64,000 nucleotides of DNA, taken from contig JAJEKV010000020.1 of assembly GCA_021234155.1 (NCBI GenBank), forward strand, positions 446,938 through 510,937, given 5' to 3'. The DNA comes from Isoetes taiwanensis (lineage: Eukaryota; Streptophyta; Lycopodiopsida; Isoetales; Isoetaceae). Of this stretch, positions 1-11,085 are shown piece after piece. The stretch's first letter is position 1, and each line of letters starts with the position of its first letter. Made by a program: the position numbers and the translations under genes. A model generated the notes under the pieces. The model did not search any database. It saw only the letters and a program-made list of their open reading frames with translations, and was not told the origin of the DNA.

Positions 1-300
1 ACAGAGGTTGAAGCATTACCACCCTCTTCTTCATCTTCTTCCTCGTAGCTACATGCCTTCTTAAGTAAATTGATTGTTCTTCTCAAGGTGAACGATTGTC
101 GATTTCAATTTGAAATCATAACATAGAATACTCACTTTGGTGTAAGTCTAGCTCATCCCTATTACCCACTCTCTTGAGTTTTTTCCCTTGCCTTGACTTT
201 TTCATTTCTAAATCATATTTGCCTTCAAAAGCATTTTCTCGAACGTGTAGCCATCCGGTGAATCTTGAGTTTAGTCACCAAGCCTTCCTCTTTGACTGTG
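1..300. other. Left edge, no gene recognised
   Basis: AT-rich sequence with a TCTTC-rich stretch near 27-47. It lies downstream of the minus-strand gene that ends near 301. It may be that gene's 3' flank, but no domain or reading frame is convincing. Confidence 0.4.
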
Positions 301-3054
301 TCAAGTACTTTTTGCTATCCGTAAAGGTCGCCTTTTATCATCGCTCTTCACCGGAGTAGCAATCAACATACCTTTGGTAATTTCTGTGATATTACCTGCA
401 GGCTCATTTTTGCGTCTTGGCCCGAGGTACATGACCCGATCCTCATCTTCCTGTACTGACCGTGGTGCTACTGGTGCTACTGGCCCACCTCGTTCGAGTT
501 CGTGGAAGGCATTAGGCCAATGGAAAGCTTCCTCCATTTGCCTTAGAGCTAAGTTTCGATTCACAATCGTTTGTTCAGCAAAGAAGCTTCTCCACCACAT
601 TTGGTCTTCTTCTAAGAAGTACTTAAAGCCCGCAGAAATTCCACTTTCAATTGCTTTTAAGGAGTTAGCGGGGTGCTTTTTCTTCCGCTTTGACTCTTTT
701 GGGTTTTGAGAGGAAGCCGCCAAAGACGCTCTACTAAGCAAGTGTCAGGAATATACTTAAGGAAGCGCAACCCCTCTGGTGGACTCCAGTCTTTAGTAGT
801 GGTGTATTTCTTCCCTTGTAAAAAACTCTGTCCATCCTTCAAGTAAAACTTGATGTGGTGTTGAAACGTAATATCGTTCAACTTGTTCACAGCTTCTTCT
901 CTAGAGCCGCGTCGAGAGAAAACAAATTCCCTAAAGTCAGCAGTCTCCACTAGAAGCTGAACCACTGGCATGGGAGTGTAAGAGTCTTCAATGATTCGAA
1001 CCAAAGTAGGAAGACAAAAAGCCTTCTTTCTTCTTAGACGAACGGAAAATCTGCTGAACATCTGGTCTATCTGATCATGAGTGTGCCCTACAAGTAAGAA
1101 TCCAAGCTTGACTTTTTTGAAGATCCCTAGGTCCACTAGCATGGCACAATAAGCAAAGAGTGTTTGATTCTTGTTCTCCCTGGTAGTGTTGTCTAGCTGC
1201 AGGTAGAGCACTGGAGGTAATTGCTCTTGCTCACAAAGCACCTTATTAAGAATTGTAACAAAGAGGTTCGGGTCACCATGCAAGTTAGATACGCCAAAAA
1301 GACATTGCACTTTAGACTTCCTTTGAAGACCATAGCTCCAACAAGGTGGACCTTAACAAAGCAAATCCTCCGCACATCTTTAGGAATATTCAAGAAATGA
1401 GGAATAGTAGTCTTTTTTTGATCCATCCCATCAATCACAACAGACATATACTGCAGTGGACGTTCAAGAGCTTTTTTCCTGTGCTTAGCAAGCTTCCTTC
1501 TCTCGGCTGCTTGTTGGTCACGGTGTCTAGCAAGCTTCTGTTGCACGATATCTGTTCAAGAATTCAGGTGAAAACAATTCTTTGAAACAAGTTAGAGAAT
1601 GAAGAACTTCAACTTACTTTTTTTCGACCTCGGTCTTTTGCGCTTTCTTTTTGGCTCTTCAATTCGCACGCTGAGCAATACGGACATCCTATGTTTTCGG
1701 GGAATTTTCACAAGACCAAACTGAACTTTCCACAGTCTAGTGAAGTGAGAGTAAGAGATGTGTTGAGACTGAGTGCATGTTTCTTTGTACTGGTTGAAAA
1801 CATCTTTTTTTGTGATGTTGTCTGTCAAATGATACATTTTACTATTTGGCAGCTTTTCACATGTCTCTCTAAAATATTTCTCCATCCAAGCTACAAAGAC
1901 CTAAGCGCGCATTGTTACAACTCTTCCTGGCCCGCAGTGATCATCAATTGCAGGGACTTTATCCAATCTTCGGTGTATTCGAGACATTCTAGTGGATCCT
2001 AGACGGTGAACAACCATAAAACATTTTTGGCACACTTGTTCTCCTCTAACGTAGTGCAAGAATGTTTTGCGGTCTGGCCTTACATTGTATGCTAAGTAAG
2101 CATTTTGATCTGATAATGTCATCGAACTGCACTGCTTTCTAATTTCACGGTTTAGCCATGTTCAATTTGGTGATGCAACCCAATGAGCAAAGATCTAGTA
2201 GTTCTTAGAATTCTCCTCATTTTGTTCTCGTCCCATAAGGTTTTTCCTTCACAGATGAACATGCTCTCAATCCATAATCCACCCTGAATTTCTGGGTACT
2301 TTGGCTGGAGAACATGTAATCTCGTTGGTCGTTGTTGCCCTCATCTTCGGACGAGAGTTCTACTCTTGGAGTGGCCTCCTCTACCCTGACTGGTGTGTTT
2401 CTAGAGGAAAAGAGGCCTCGTGAAGCTTTTCCCGGAAAAGGCGGAGGCACGGTGTTAAATGTAGGAGATGGGCCAGAACCTAGTGTGGTAGCAGATGTTG
2501 TGGCAAAGATCTTGTTGAGGAGTTCTTGCAAACATATCTCTTCATTGCACTTTGAAACTCTGCAAACCCATGTGTCACAATATTTGTGTGTAGAGGTGTT
2601 GAAGCCGAACATCATCCTCATTTGTGTTGAAGTCATATTCAGAGAAGTTGTGGTGAATCTCGTATTCTTCAGACCTTGCACTTCTATTTGGTGTTGGAGA
2701 TACGACAAAGGGTGGGGGGAGCCTGTTCCGAGTAACCTTTGCATGTGGAGCCGTTGCAATTTCGGGAGAAGGAACAAAGGGTAGTGGAAGCATGTTACAA
2801 ACAGGTGGTGATGGAATGAATGGAGGGGGCGCCTTGCATGCATGACTTGGTGACGGGCCCGGAAGGGTTGTGGCAACTTTGCTTTATTTACGGACTTGGA
2901 GTGTCGAAGACAAGCAACGAGGAGGTTGCTGAGGAACGAGATGGAGAAGAGGTGGTATCATGACAAACAACGTCCTGGACCAGGGCTCCCTCCGAACTGG
3001 ATGAACTAGATACTACAAAAGGTGGTGGTAGCTTGTTCAGCACGCGGTTAACCA
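301..3054 (-). pseudogene. Disrupted DUF7869-like (transposase-like) gene
   Basis: Minus-strand blocks line up in the order of a family I recognise as DUF7869, common in non-seed plants, oomycetes and animals and often regarded as transposon-derived. Read 5' to 3' they are: a low-complexity N-terminus with LPPPFVV motifs (about 3054-2217); VCQKCFMVVHRLGSTRMSRI (2122-1904); an LTDNITKKDVFNQYKETC block (1885-1592); IDGMDQKKTTIPHF (1546-1320); LYLQLDNTTRENKN and VGHTHDQIDQMFSR (1310-660); and a DQMWWRSFF tail (741-301). The aspartates in IDGMDQ, QLDN and HDQID are candidate metal ligands of an RNase H-like fold, which is inferred. An in-frame TAG lies at 1901-1903. The frame shifts near 1700 (a C-rich run, where CPYCSACELK appears in another frame), near 1320 and near 735. 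One intron is plausible at about 1549-1607. The gene is either a pseudogene or carries assembly indels. It is divergent from the methyltransferase gene at 3375. Confidence 0.65.
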
Positions 3055-3374
3055 TCTTAATGAAGCCGCAAAAACATTTGTTAGGCGTAAGTAAAACACG
3101 TAAGTGGTGTGCACTTTGTATTCGGAATACAAATCGAGTTGTCAAAATGGAAGGAAAAGAAAAGCGAACAAAAAGAAACCGCAAATGTATTCCTAATACA
3201 CAAATAAGTGGCCGATTAACGATCGTATTCGATTTCACATAGAACTTGGACAAACGTGTCAGTGTACCTTTAAAAGGAAAAAAAAGCGCTCTCACTTCTT
3301 TATTCGACTTCCAGCTCCTCCGGTCGCCCGGACCAAATACTCCCATAAATTTCCGCCGAAATTTAAGTATTCCG
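3055..3374. promoter_or_regulatory. Divergent intergenic region with two palindromes
   Basis: About 320 bp separate the apparent start of the minus-strand DUF7869-like gene from the ATG of the plus-strand methyltransferase gene, so both promoters should lie here. It holds two shortened members of the palindrome family found in the methyltransferase introns: 3115-3133 (TTTGTATTC, one base, mirror arm) and 3186-3200 (TGTATT, three bases, mirror arm). A regulatory role is inferred from position. Confidence 0.45.
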
Positions 3375-6300
3375 ATGCATAGGCGTAAGATGGACAGGTT
3401 AGTGCGACTTGTTTTTAGTACGTGCTTTTAATCATTTAAGTTAGACGTACTGTCCTTCTGTCTAGCCAAAGTGTATTCCCGAATACACTTCGGCTTTCAT
3501 TTGTAAGCCAAAGTGTATTCCGGAATACACTTTTGCCTACCAACGAAAGCCAAAGTGTATTCCGGAATACACTTTGGCTTACTTTTAGGGCGTTTTGAAG
3601 CCAAGAGTTGCAATGTTTTACCTTGTTTTACCTTGCTTTAGCTGATTTTCCTGCTCTAGTTTCTGTTTGCTAATGACACCAATGCTACAGCCAAAACCCT
3701 GGCCAGAAGCAACCTACTAAGAAGACCGTGAAGATTGTCACAAAGAAACACCAGCCGCCGAAGAATCCGGGTGGCACATCTGAACCAAAAGTCTACGAAT
3801 GTTTCCAAACTCAGTGGTTCTTTACTAGAGGCCATGGAGGCAAGTACTCCACACTCACATTCTTGCATGTCTGTAAGAGCCCAGGACAGAAACGTTACGA
3901 CGACGTCGAATTCCAGTGCATGGGCCACATAAAGAGTGTTGACGGTGTTGCTGGGCAGTCTGGACAGCGCGGCAGGCTGTCATTTAGTACATCACAGGGG
4001 ATGTTTGTTCTTGATGAGGCTATGTTGAGGTTGACTAGGATAAACCCACCTCCACTGTACAAGTATGTGTCACACTATTTAAACAAACAAACACTGTTGT
4101 CCATTGTACACACTGTAAGTTCTTCTTTGAGTGAAGACTTCACAGTCAGTGACACAGAGGAAGAACAAGGTGATGGCACTAGCAGCACATCTGGTAATGA
4201 AGGGAGCAAAGACGATTTCGTGGAGCCAGACACTAGAAGGTCGGTGCCACGAAACACTGTTGCTGCTAAAGAGCCAGCTAAGAAAAGAACTCAGGCATTA
4301 GTGCTATCGGAACAGCCAGTAGAAGAACCAAAACAAAAGAAGGCAAGAGGAAAAAACAAAGCCCCTGGTGTGGCAATTAAAGAAAAGAAGGTCGACAAGA
4401 CCTCAGAAAAAATGGCAGCAATTAACAGGGAAAAGCTTGTGCAAGGTGTGATTTACTTGCAAGTAACGTCAATGAAGCTGCCACCAAAGAACGAAAACGG
4501 TGAGAGACCTCTTCAAGTTCGGAAGATTTATGCAGATCATTTAAGGAACTTGAAGGACAGGATTAGGAGCAATCCGTATGCTCATGTAGCTCCTATAGTT
4601 GTGCTAGTTGACAGGGAACAGTGCATTGACCCCGCCCAGTATGACAAGGAAAATGCGGACACCTACACGCATTATGTGTTAGGGGGGAATCACAGCTTTA
4701 AAGCAAGGAGGCAACTGTACAAGGAGAAGTTCAACCCTAGGTATCTGACGGTTCTTTGTGCAGTATATTGTGGCCTTACCGACGAAGAAGCTAAGATCGT
4801 TGCCAACACACACAATGCGGACAACGAGTACAAGTTGAAGATGAGTTTTGTGGACAAAATAAGGTTTATGCACAGAGAATTTCTTATCTTCAAAGAAAAA
4901 TATGGCGAGGACCTAAAGAAGCCAGCTTACTCCTTGGAACTCAAAGAGGCGTGTGCCGTAGAGTGTTGTTTAAAGTACGACGAGGACAACAAAAGGACAT
5001 CTCTTATTGCACATGACAACTGGTTCCAGCTTGCGTTTAGAGAAGGAAGGGTATGTCCGCATTTTAGTTTAAGTAGCTAGTCCCAAAGATTTTATTCCGT
5101 AATCACGTTGTGCTAAAGCCATTTGTTACTTTGTTTAGATTTGGGATTTGCAAAACGAAATCTTCAATATGTTTATTGCCGGAGACCTCAAAAGTAAGGG
5201 CAAAGTAACAGACAAGAAAAAGGGATCCGATGTTCCAAAAAAAGAAATGACTATCACTGTCTGGAGAGAGCTTCAAGGATTCACAGACATTCCGTTGTTA
5301 GAAATGTTACTGCAGAAGGTTGTGGACAAGGAATTTACTTTAGAAGAAATGTCGAAGGAGTTGCACAAGTAAGTCTTTAAGAAAGTTTTGTCTTTTGTGT
5401 CAACGCCGGTATGCGAAAGATCGAAAGAAAGCCAAAGTGTATTCGAATACACTTTGGCTTTTTATTAAAAAGCCAAAGTGTATTCCTAATACACTTTGGC
5501 ATTATCAGTCAGTGTATTCCAGAATACACTTTGGCATTACTGTTAAAGCCGAAGTGTATTCCGGAATACACTTGGGCTTTAACACTAAAGCCAATGTGTA
5601 TTCCGGAATACACTTTGGCTTTAAAGTGTATTCGGGAATACACTTTGGCTTTTCTTGTTTGATGTGGTGTTGTTTTATGATTGCGAAAAAGTTCTTCTGT
5701 AGATGTGTCCCTGATGTAATTCTTGGTTTGAATGTTGCAGCCAGAAGAACGTTATTACATGCCAAACATGTTTGATGGAACAATTGAATGTGCAAACATG
5801 GGATCGGTGCAGGGAGCTTTATCCTATTGCTACATCTGACGAGAGAATTGTTCAGTACGCTCCAAATTTTGAAGGCTGGGTAAGCCTGCCTTGGGCGTTT
5901 AGGTAGCGTAGATTTGTAAATGTTTTAATTATTTTGTGGTTTTGCAGAGTAAGAAGAAAAACAAGGACCTACCAGAAGGTTTCATGCACCTGGTAAGGAT
6001 TGCTCGGGAAGAAAGAACTTTGGCAGAGCGTCGGACTGTGGAGGTCGCAGAAACAGACTATGAAACGTTTACTTTATTCGACCAAAACAATCTTTACTCA
6101 GTTGTACATGGGGACTGCACCAAGCTTGTAGCGAGTGTGAAGCCACAAGATTTTATGCTAATCATTGTTGACATTCCCTACGGCTTCAAGATTAAAGACA
6201 GTCGATACGATGACGTTCCTTTTAAGCATGCGGATTTCAATGAATTTATAAAAGGCTTAATGAAGATCACTACAGCTAGACACTGGCGGTTAGTGGTATT

Positions 6301-7132
6301 TCACTCCAGTATGCAAGCTGGTCTTGTTGAAGCCAGCTTCAAAAATCACTTTGGATCTCCTGACCAAGCTGGTTACGAGAACTTAGTCTGGTACGCTTTG
6401 TATTCTGGAATACACCACTTCTTATTTTCTTTAGTTGCTGACCAATGCCCTTTCTCTTGAAGGTACAAAACGAATATAAATTATCATGCTGGAGGCCCCA
6501 GGCTGTTAAGCAAAGTGGAATATCTGCACGTTGGTTACTGGAGCTTCGATGGCAAGAGGACCATGGAGCATTTCAACACTTCTGCCTGCACTGACTTCTC
6601 AAATGTTTTAGAGTTTCCTGCAGTGTTACAGAAGCTGCAAGACCCGAGTGCACAGGGCAGAATTGTGAACCACTATCAGAAGCCTCAAAAACTCATCAAC
6701 CATCTCATTGACATGTTTTCTCGTCCAGGAGATTGGGTGCTTGATGCGTTCTCTGGCTCTGGTACCACCATTGCATGTGCACTCAAGAAGGGCCGAAATT
6801 GTGTGGCTGTGGACATAGACAAGGAGGCTGTGAACTTCATTAGGATGAGATTGGCTGTCTTACCAAATCTTCCTGATGAGAATCAAGAGCTAGGCGCCAA
6901 ATCCTCATCTGATTATGCCAAGATGACATCATCAGAGATTCAGCCACCTCTCACGAGCTCTGTTGACGAAGAGGTTGATTTTGTAGAGCTAAAAGAAGTT
7001 GCTACAGTTGTTAATCCAGAAGACAAAGCTGCAGAAGAACGGGTTACTTCACCGGACAAGCAGCAGTCGATAACAAAAGAACAGCCTGAGACAAGCAAGA
7101 AGGGTGATGATGAGTATATCTTGGACCTTTGA
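3375..7132 (+). CDS. ParB-like domain / beta-class DNA amino-methyltransferase fusion
   Basis: Six exons join without a break: 3375-3397, 3691-5050, 5139-5368, 5741-5879, 5948-6390 and 6463-7132. All introns are GT-AG and phases match, giving 954 residues. The first exon encodes only MHRRKMD plus two bases; the intron-1 acceptor follows a good branch point (TGCTAATGAC). Residues about 42-152 form an unrecognised folded domain. Residues 155-250 are acidic then lysine-rich. Residues 255-385 are ParB/sulfiredoxin-like, with GGNHSFKA at 339-346. Residues 590-860 form an N6-adenine/N4-cytosine methyltransferase with motif IV DIPY (659-662, DPPY-like), motif X around QKPQKL (804-809) and AdoMet motif FSGSGTT (828-834) followed by VAVDID. 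Order IV-X-I fits the beta class. The acidic tail (862-954) looks disordered. Expected role: AdoMet-dependent exocyclic-amine DNA methylation in the nucleus. Target specificity is unknown. Exon 1 is the least certain part. Confidence 0.85.
3464..3579. repeat. Palindrome cluster A in intron 1 (three copies)
   Basis: Three near-identical palindromes at 3464-3495, 3506-3537 and 3548-3579 lie inside intron 1 (3398-3690) of the methyltransferase gene. The third is a perfect 32-nt palindrome whose half-site is AGCCAAAGTGTATTCC. The first two have centre or arm mismatches. Spacing between starts is 42 bp each. Confidence 0.9.
5428..5646. repeat. Palindrome cluster B in intron 3 (six copies)
   Basis: Six tandemly placed palindromes lie in intron 3 (5369-5740): 5428-5461 (perfect, 34 nt), 5472-5500 (three-base centre CCT), 5511-5530, 5545-5580, 5587-5622 and 5623-5646. 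The core GTGTATT/AATACAC is constant while the centre varies (CG, CCT, CCAG, CCGG, CGGG). Because of the symmetry, both strands are open here in some frames; I do not regard those as coding. Confidence 0.9.
6399..6414. repeat. Single short palindrome in intron 5
   Basis: TGTATTC-TG-GAATACA lies within the 72-bp intron 6391-6462 of the methyltransferase gene. It is the core of the same palindrome family without the outer GCCAAA arms. Confidence 0.7.
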
Positions 7133-7485
7133 ATTCAAAACTGACTAACAAATTATTATTATCATTGCCAAAATTGATGTGTTACCAAAATATCTGAAAT
7201 ATATATTTTTTTTCATCCCACAGATGATGGTTTTTTTTGTAACACTTTGAGAGATTTACATTGCATTTCTAAAATTTGCTCTTTTCATGTATGTTATTTT
7301 ACAAAAACAAGTTCTCCCCTGCATGAGGGGCCAAAATTAGGATAACAAAAAATTGAACTATTGAAGAATCTCAACCTCAGCCCAAAAAGATCACTTTCTG
7401 GATCATGTTGTGTTTCTTACAGGGAATCTTTGAAACGGGAGTTGTGCAACACTCCCGTTTCAAATGCAATCATGTTGTAATAATA
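7133..7485 (+). other. 3' flank of methyltransferase gene with a dispersed hairpin repeat
   Basis: AT-rich 3' flank. At 7421-7480 there is an inverted repeat (GAAACGGGAGTTG / CAACACTCCCGTTTC) followed by ATGCAATCATGTTGT. A diverged relative of this roughly 60-bp block recurs at 21958-22022, so it is a dispersed repeat. Confidence 0.5.
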
Positions 7486-7775
<290 letters not shown>

Positions 7776-7823
7776 AATTCACTTCACTTCACTTCCTCCC
7801 TCCCTCCCTCCCTCCCTCCCTCC
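7776..7823. repeat. (CACTT)n(CTCC)n simple repeat
   Basis: Three CACTT units followed by about seven CTCC units, placed between two LINE copies. Confidence 0.9.
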
Positions 7824-9551
7824 ATCCTCGATGATAAAATAAGTAGTTGGGCTGAAGAGCATGATGTAAGAGCCAGGGGGCAAGCATGTTTCCGAAAAAA
7901 CAAGTCTACCGTTGATCACTTGCTGACGCTTAGGTGTTTGATGGACTCAGTAAAAGGCACGAAAAAACCAATGTTTGCCACATTTGTGGATTTCACTAAA
8001 GCTTTCGACATGGTTCAGAGAAAATTCTTATGGCAAAGACTAGAAGCAGTTGGAGTCCCCGCGTAACTTCGGTGCAAAGAAGGTCCTATATGAGAAGGTT
8101 TTAGTCCAGCTATCCTTTCCTTTATCTCGAAGATGCCCAGATTTGGTCACAAATAATATCGGGGTTAAGCAAGGGTGTCCACTGTCCCCTACACTGTTTG
8201 GGCTATTCGTAGATGAGTTGGAGGATTGGACTACTCGCTTTGAACGGCGCTACTCTAGTCGGGTATGCTATTTTACTGCTCCTATATGCCGATGATGTAG
8301 TATTATTGTCAAGAAGTGTGTTAGGAATGCAAAAACACCTAGATGCGCTTGCCTCCTTCTGTGATAGCAAGGATATGAAAGTGAACATGGCTAAGACAAA
8401 GGTGGTAGTTTTTGGGGCAAACAAGGTGGACAAATATGCCTTCTTCTATAAGGGCGAACAGCTTGACATTGTGGAAAACTATAAACACCTTGGTCTGATA
8501 GTAGATAAGAGTCCTAATTGGAACCAAGCAGTTGAGCAGCGGGTCAATGGGGGACTAAAGGCCCTGTATGCTATGCAGCGGGTCATCAAGCAGAAATATG
8601 GGATTTCAGTTTGAGAAAAACATTATATAGCTCCCTAGTGCAGTCAGTATTACTGTATGGTTGTGAAGTATGGGGGCCGGGGCTCTCACTAGAGAGTTGG
8701 AAGAAGGTAGAAAAGGTACATAAATTTTTTTTTCATGCAGAGTTAGGGGCTAAGATGCAGACACCGTATGATATGATGTTAGTGGAATGTGGCATGCTCC
8801 CCCTGGAATTGGAAGCACTATACAGACTCCTTATTTATGTGCGCAAAATAAAAGTCCAGCCAGAACAGGATAGTTTGCCACATAAGGCCCTTGTGAGTAG
8901 CCAAGACAAGGGATGGTATGCAGACGTTGAGATGTGGCTCAAAAAATGGGGAATGAAGCTCGCAGATCTAGACCACAACAAGGATAATATAAAAGATTGG
9001 ATAAGGCGCCATGCAATGCATAAAATGTGGAACATCCCTGAGGTAAAAAAGGAACATTATAGGAATACTATGAATCCTAATCTGCGGGAAGCTTCATATC
9101 TAAAAGCTAGTCTTTCTGTAAAGCTTAGACATATGATCAGTAGGATGCGACTTAGCTCTCATCATCTAGGAGTGGAGATCGGTCGATGGGCAAAGATACC
9201 ACATGAGTTAAGGTATTGTAAGGTTTGTGGACCAAGGGAAGTTGAAGATGAAGAACATGTTATTTTATCTTGTCCAGCCTATCAAAATATTCGAGCCAAG
9301 TTTGGAATACATGCAAATGCATTAATGGTACACTTCTTGAACTACCTCCAATCACCATTGGGCACTTCCTTGTGGAAGTTATGCAAGTAAGAGACACTAG
9401 TATTAAAAATATAAAAATGAGCTAGACACTGAAGAAGAGAGCACTAATATGTTCTTGCCTGAAGACATATTAGATGATTTAGTTTATGATGTTGAGTGTA
9501 CATTTTGAACGTCTTCTAGACCTGATGGTCTCACAGACGTAATAATCAAGA
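7824..9551 (+). mobile_element. 5'-truncated non-LTR retrotransposon (LINE), reverse-transcriptase region
   Basis: The fragment begins inside the reverse transcriptase: KNKSTVDHLLTLR, then FVDFTKAFDMV (catalytic palm), GVKQGCPLSPTLFGLFVDEL (8161-8220) and LLLYADDVVLLS (about 8278-8313, YADD box). A long C-terminal part follows (8611-9390) with a CKVCGPREVEDEEHVILSC zinc-binding-like segment. Reading frames shift near 8065, 8250 and 8610, so this copy is dead. The 3' untranslated region carries the ACCTGATGGTC hairpin and ends in TTTCA repeats followed by TC repeats. Endonuclease and ORF1 are absent. The clade cannot be assigned from the sequence alone. Confidence 0.8.
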
Positions 9552-9666
<115 letters not shown>

Positions 9667-9719
9667 GCTGTTCTTTTGCAAGATAGAACTTTGCGTTTGA
9701 TAACTTTTATTTGTTTCAG

Positions 9720-10152
9720 ACACGACAAAATAGGTGATTCCAAAATCAATGTGTTTATGGAAATAATTGGACAGCCGGTTTACCACGGCCGCACAAAGAT
9801 CTATTTTATTTATTTATTATTATTCTTATTTTTTGGTCTATATATTTGTTTTGTTTTACAGCTGAAGTGTGTAAACAAGCTTCTTAGAGAAGTTGATTGC
9901 AATGTTGTTTCCAATTCTCGAACTTCTTTGTTGCTTCGAGCTGTGGAAGATGAAAAAGATGTTGAGAGGGATAATAGTAATGTCAAGGACTCTGATGTTT
10001 CTGTATTGCACTTGAAAGATTCTGCAATGATGCCAGTTGCATTAGACAATCATATAGTGAAGGCAAACTATATTGAAACTGAGGATGATCCATTTTATGA
10101 TAATTTCTATGCGAGTTTGAGCAAGGATCATCCCGAGAGTGTAAAGGCGTGA
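9720..10152 (+). CDS. C-terminal exons of an unidentified protein (partial)
   Basis: A short exon (9720-9776, HDKIGDSKINVFMEIIGQP) begins after a TTTGTTTCAG acceptor. A GT-AG intron (9777-9860, ending TTTTACAG) follows, and the frame continues into LKCVNKLLREVDCNVV and an acidic tail ending VKA* at 10152. I recognise no domain. Upstream exons are missing; the LINE and microsatellite block lies immediately 5', so the gene may have been cut by those insertions. Confidence is modest because it rests on splice signals and reading-frame continuity only. Confidence 0.4.
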
Positions 10153-10700
10153 TTAACAATTAAGGCACCTTTTCTTATTGTACTTTCAACTTTGGTGGTG
10201 CTGATCTCAAGGATTTAGCAGCAGCAATCGGTCATGCTTTAGATAAGAATCGATAATGTTCTGGCAGTTCAATTTAATATTTTTGGCAGGTTGATCTTTT
10301 GTGGCAGTCGAATGTCTGAGTACTTGTGATCAGTTTTGATCAACTGAGATCGTGGAGATTGAACTTGAGATCCTTGAGCAAACTAATAGAGGTTGGAGTT
10401 GGAGTAGAGGTAACATATTGTACGTGCTACTGGGAAGACCAGGCACATCTTCAACTTCACTCGACTTTGGGTCCTTCATCAATAACTTAGATTACCCCAT
10501 CCCCCCCATAAACTGTATTGTAATCTCTCTAATAAACTGTGTTCATCAAACTTTGAATTGAATCTTGGAGTAATCTTGTGATTTGAAATTGAATCTTTGA
10601 TAAATTGTGTTGTAATCTTGGAATCTAAAATTTGAATCTTGGTTATAGTTTGTTTTTATAAATTGCATCATGCAAAATTGAGGTGCCCGGCCATCAATAA
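10153..10700. other. Non-coding flank with diverged TTGAATCTTG repeats
   Basis: AT-rich sequence between the partial gene and the Harbinger element. Near 10555-10645 there are several imperfect copies of TTGAATCTTGG / TTGAAATTGAATC. No gene is seen. Confidence 0.5.
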
Positions 10701-11085
10701 AAACTTCCCTCTCTTATTAAAATTGTACACGTGGACATGTTGGGCACATGCATCTATCACACCAACATGCCCAAAACGGGGCTTTGAGTTGGGCACACGG
10801 AGTTTTTTTGGTCGCACCCGAGCGGGTGCCCAAAGCTTGGGCACCATGCCATATCATCAACGGACTGCTGATCTGGAACAGTCCCTGGGTGGTGGCCTTG
10901 GCGGGAACTGTTTGAGGCAAGAATTCTTCACCGCTCCAATTCGTGCTTCTCTTCATCAGCGTCTGTGATTTTCAGCATCTACATTTCTCTCACAGGTATG
11001 ATTGTCAGTTTTAATTTTTCCATGGTGAATGATAATTACGAATCATCAAGTCATTGTCTTGCATTCTTTTGTGTTCATTGTCCAG

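Noticed and set aside
1901-1921. A 21-nt intron that would skip the in-frame TAG of the DUF7869-like gene
   Set aside because: GT and AG are present on the minus strand, but 21 nt is far below workable plant intron size.
5428-5646. CRISPR array
   Set aside because: Units are palindromes with short irregular spacing and no unique spacers of constant length, and the context is a spliced eukaryotic gene.
5395-5795. Reading frames on both strands giving repeated CIPEYT/VYSGIHFG peptides
   Set aside because: They are read through the palindrome array inside intron 3. The two-strand openness follows from the symmetry, and good splice sites remove the region.
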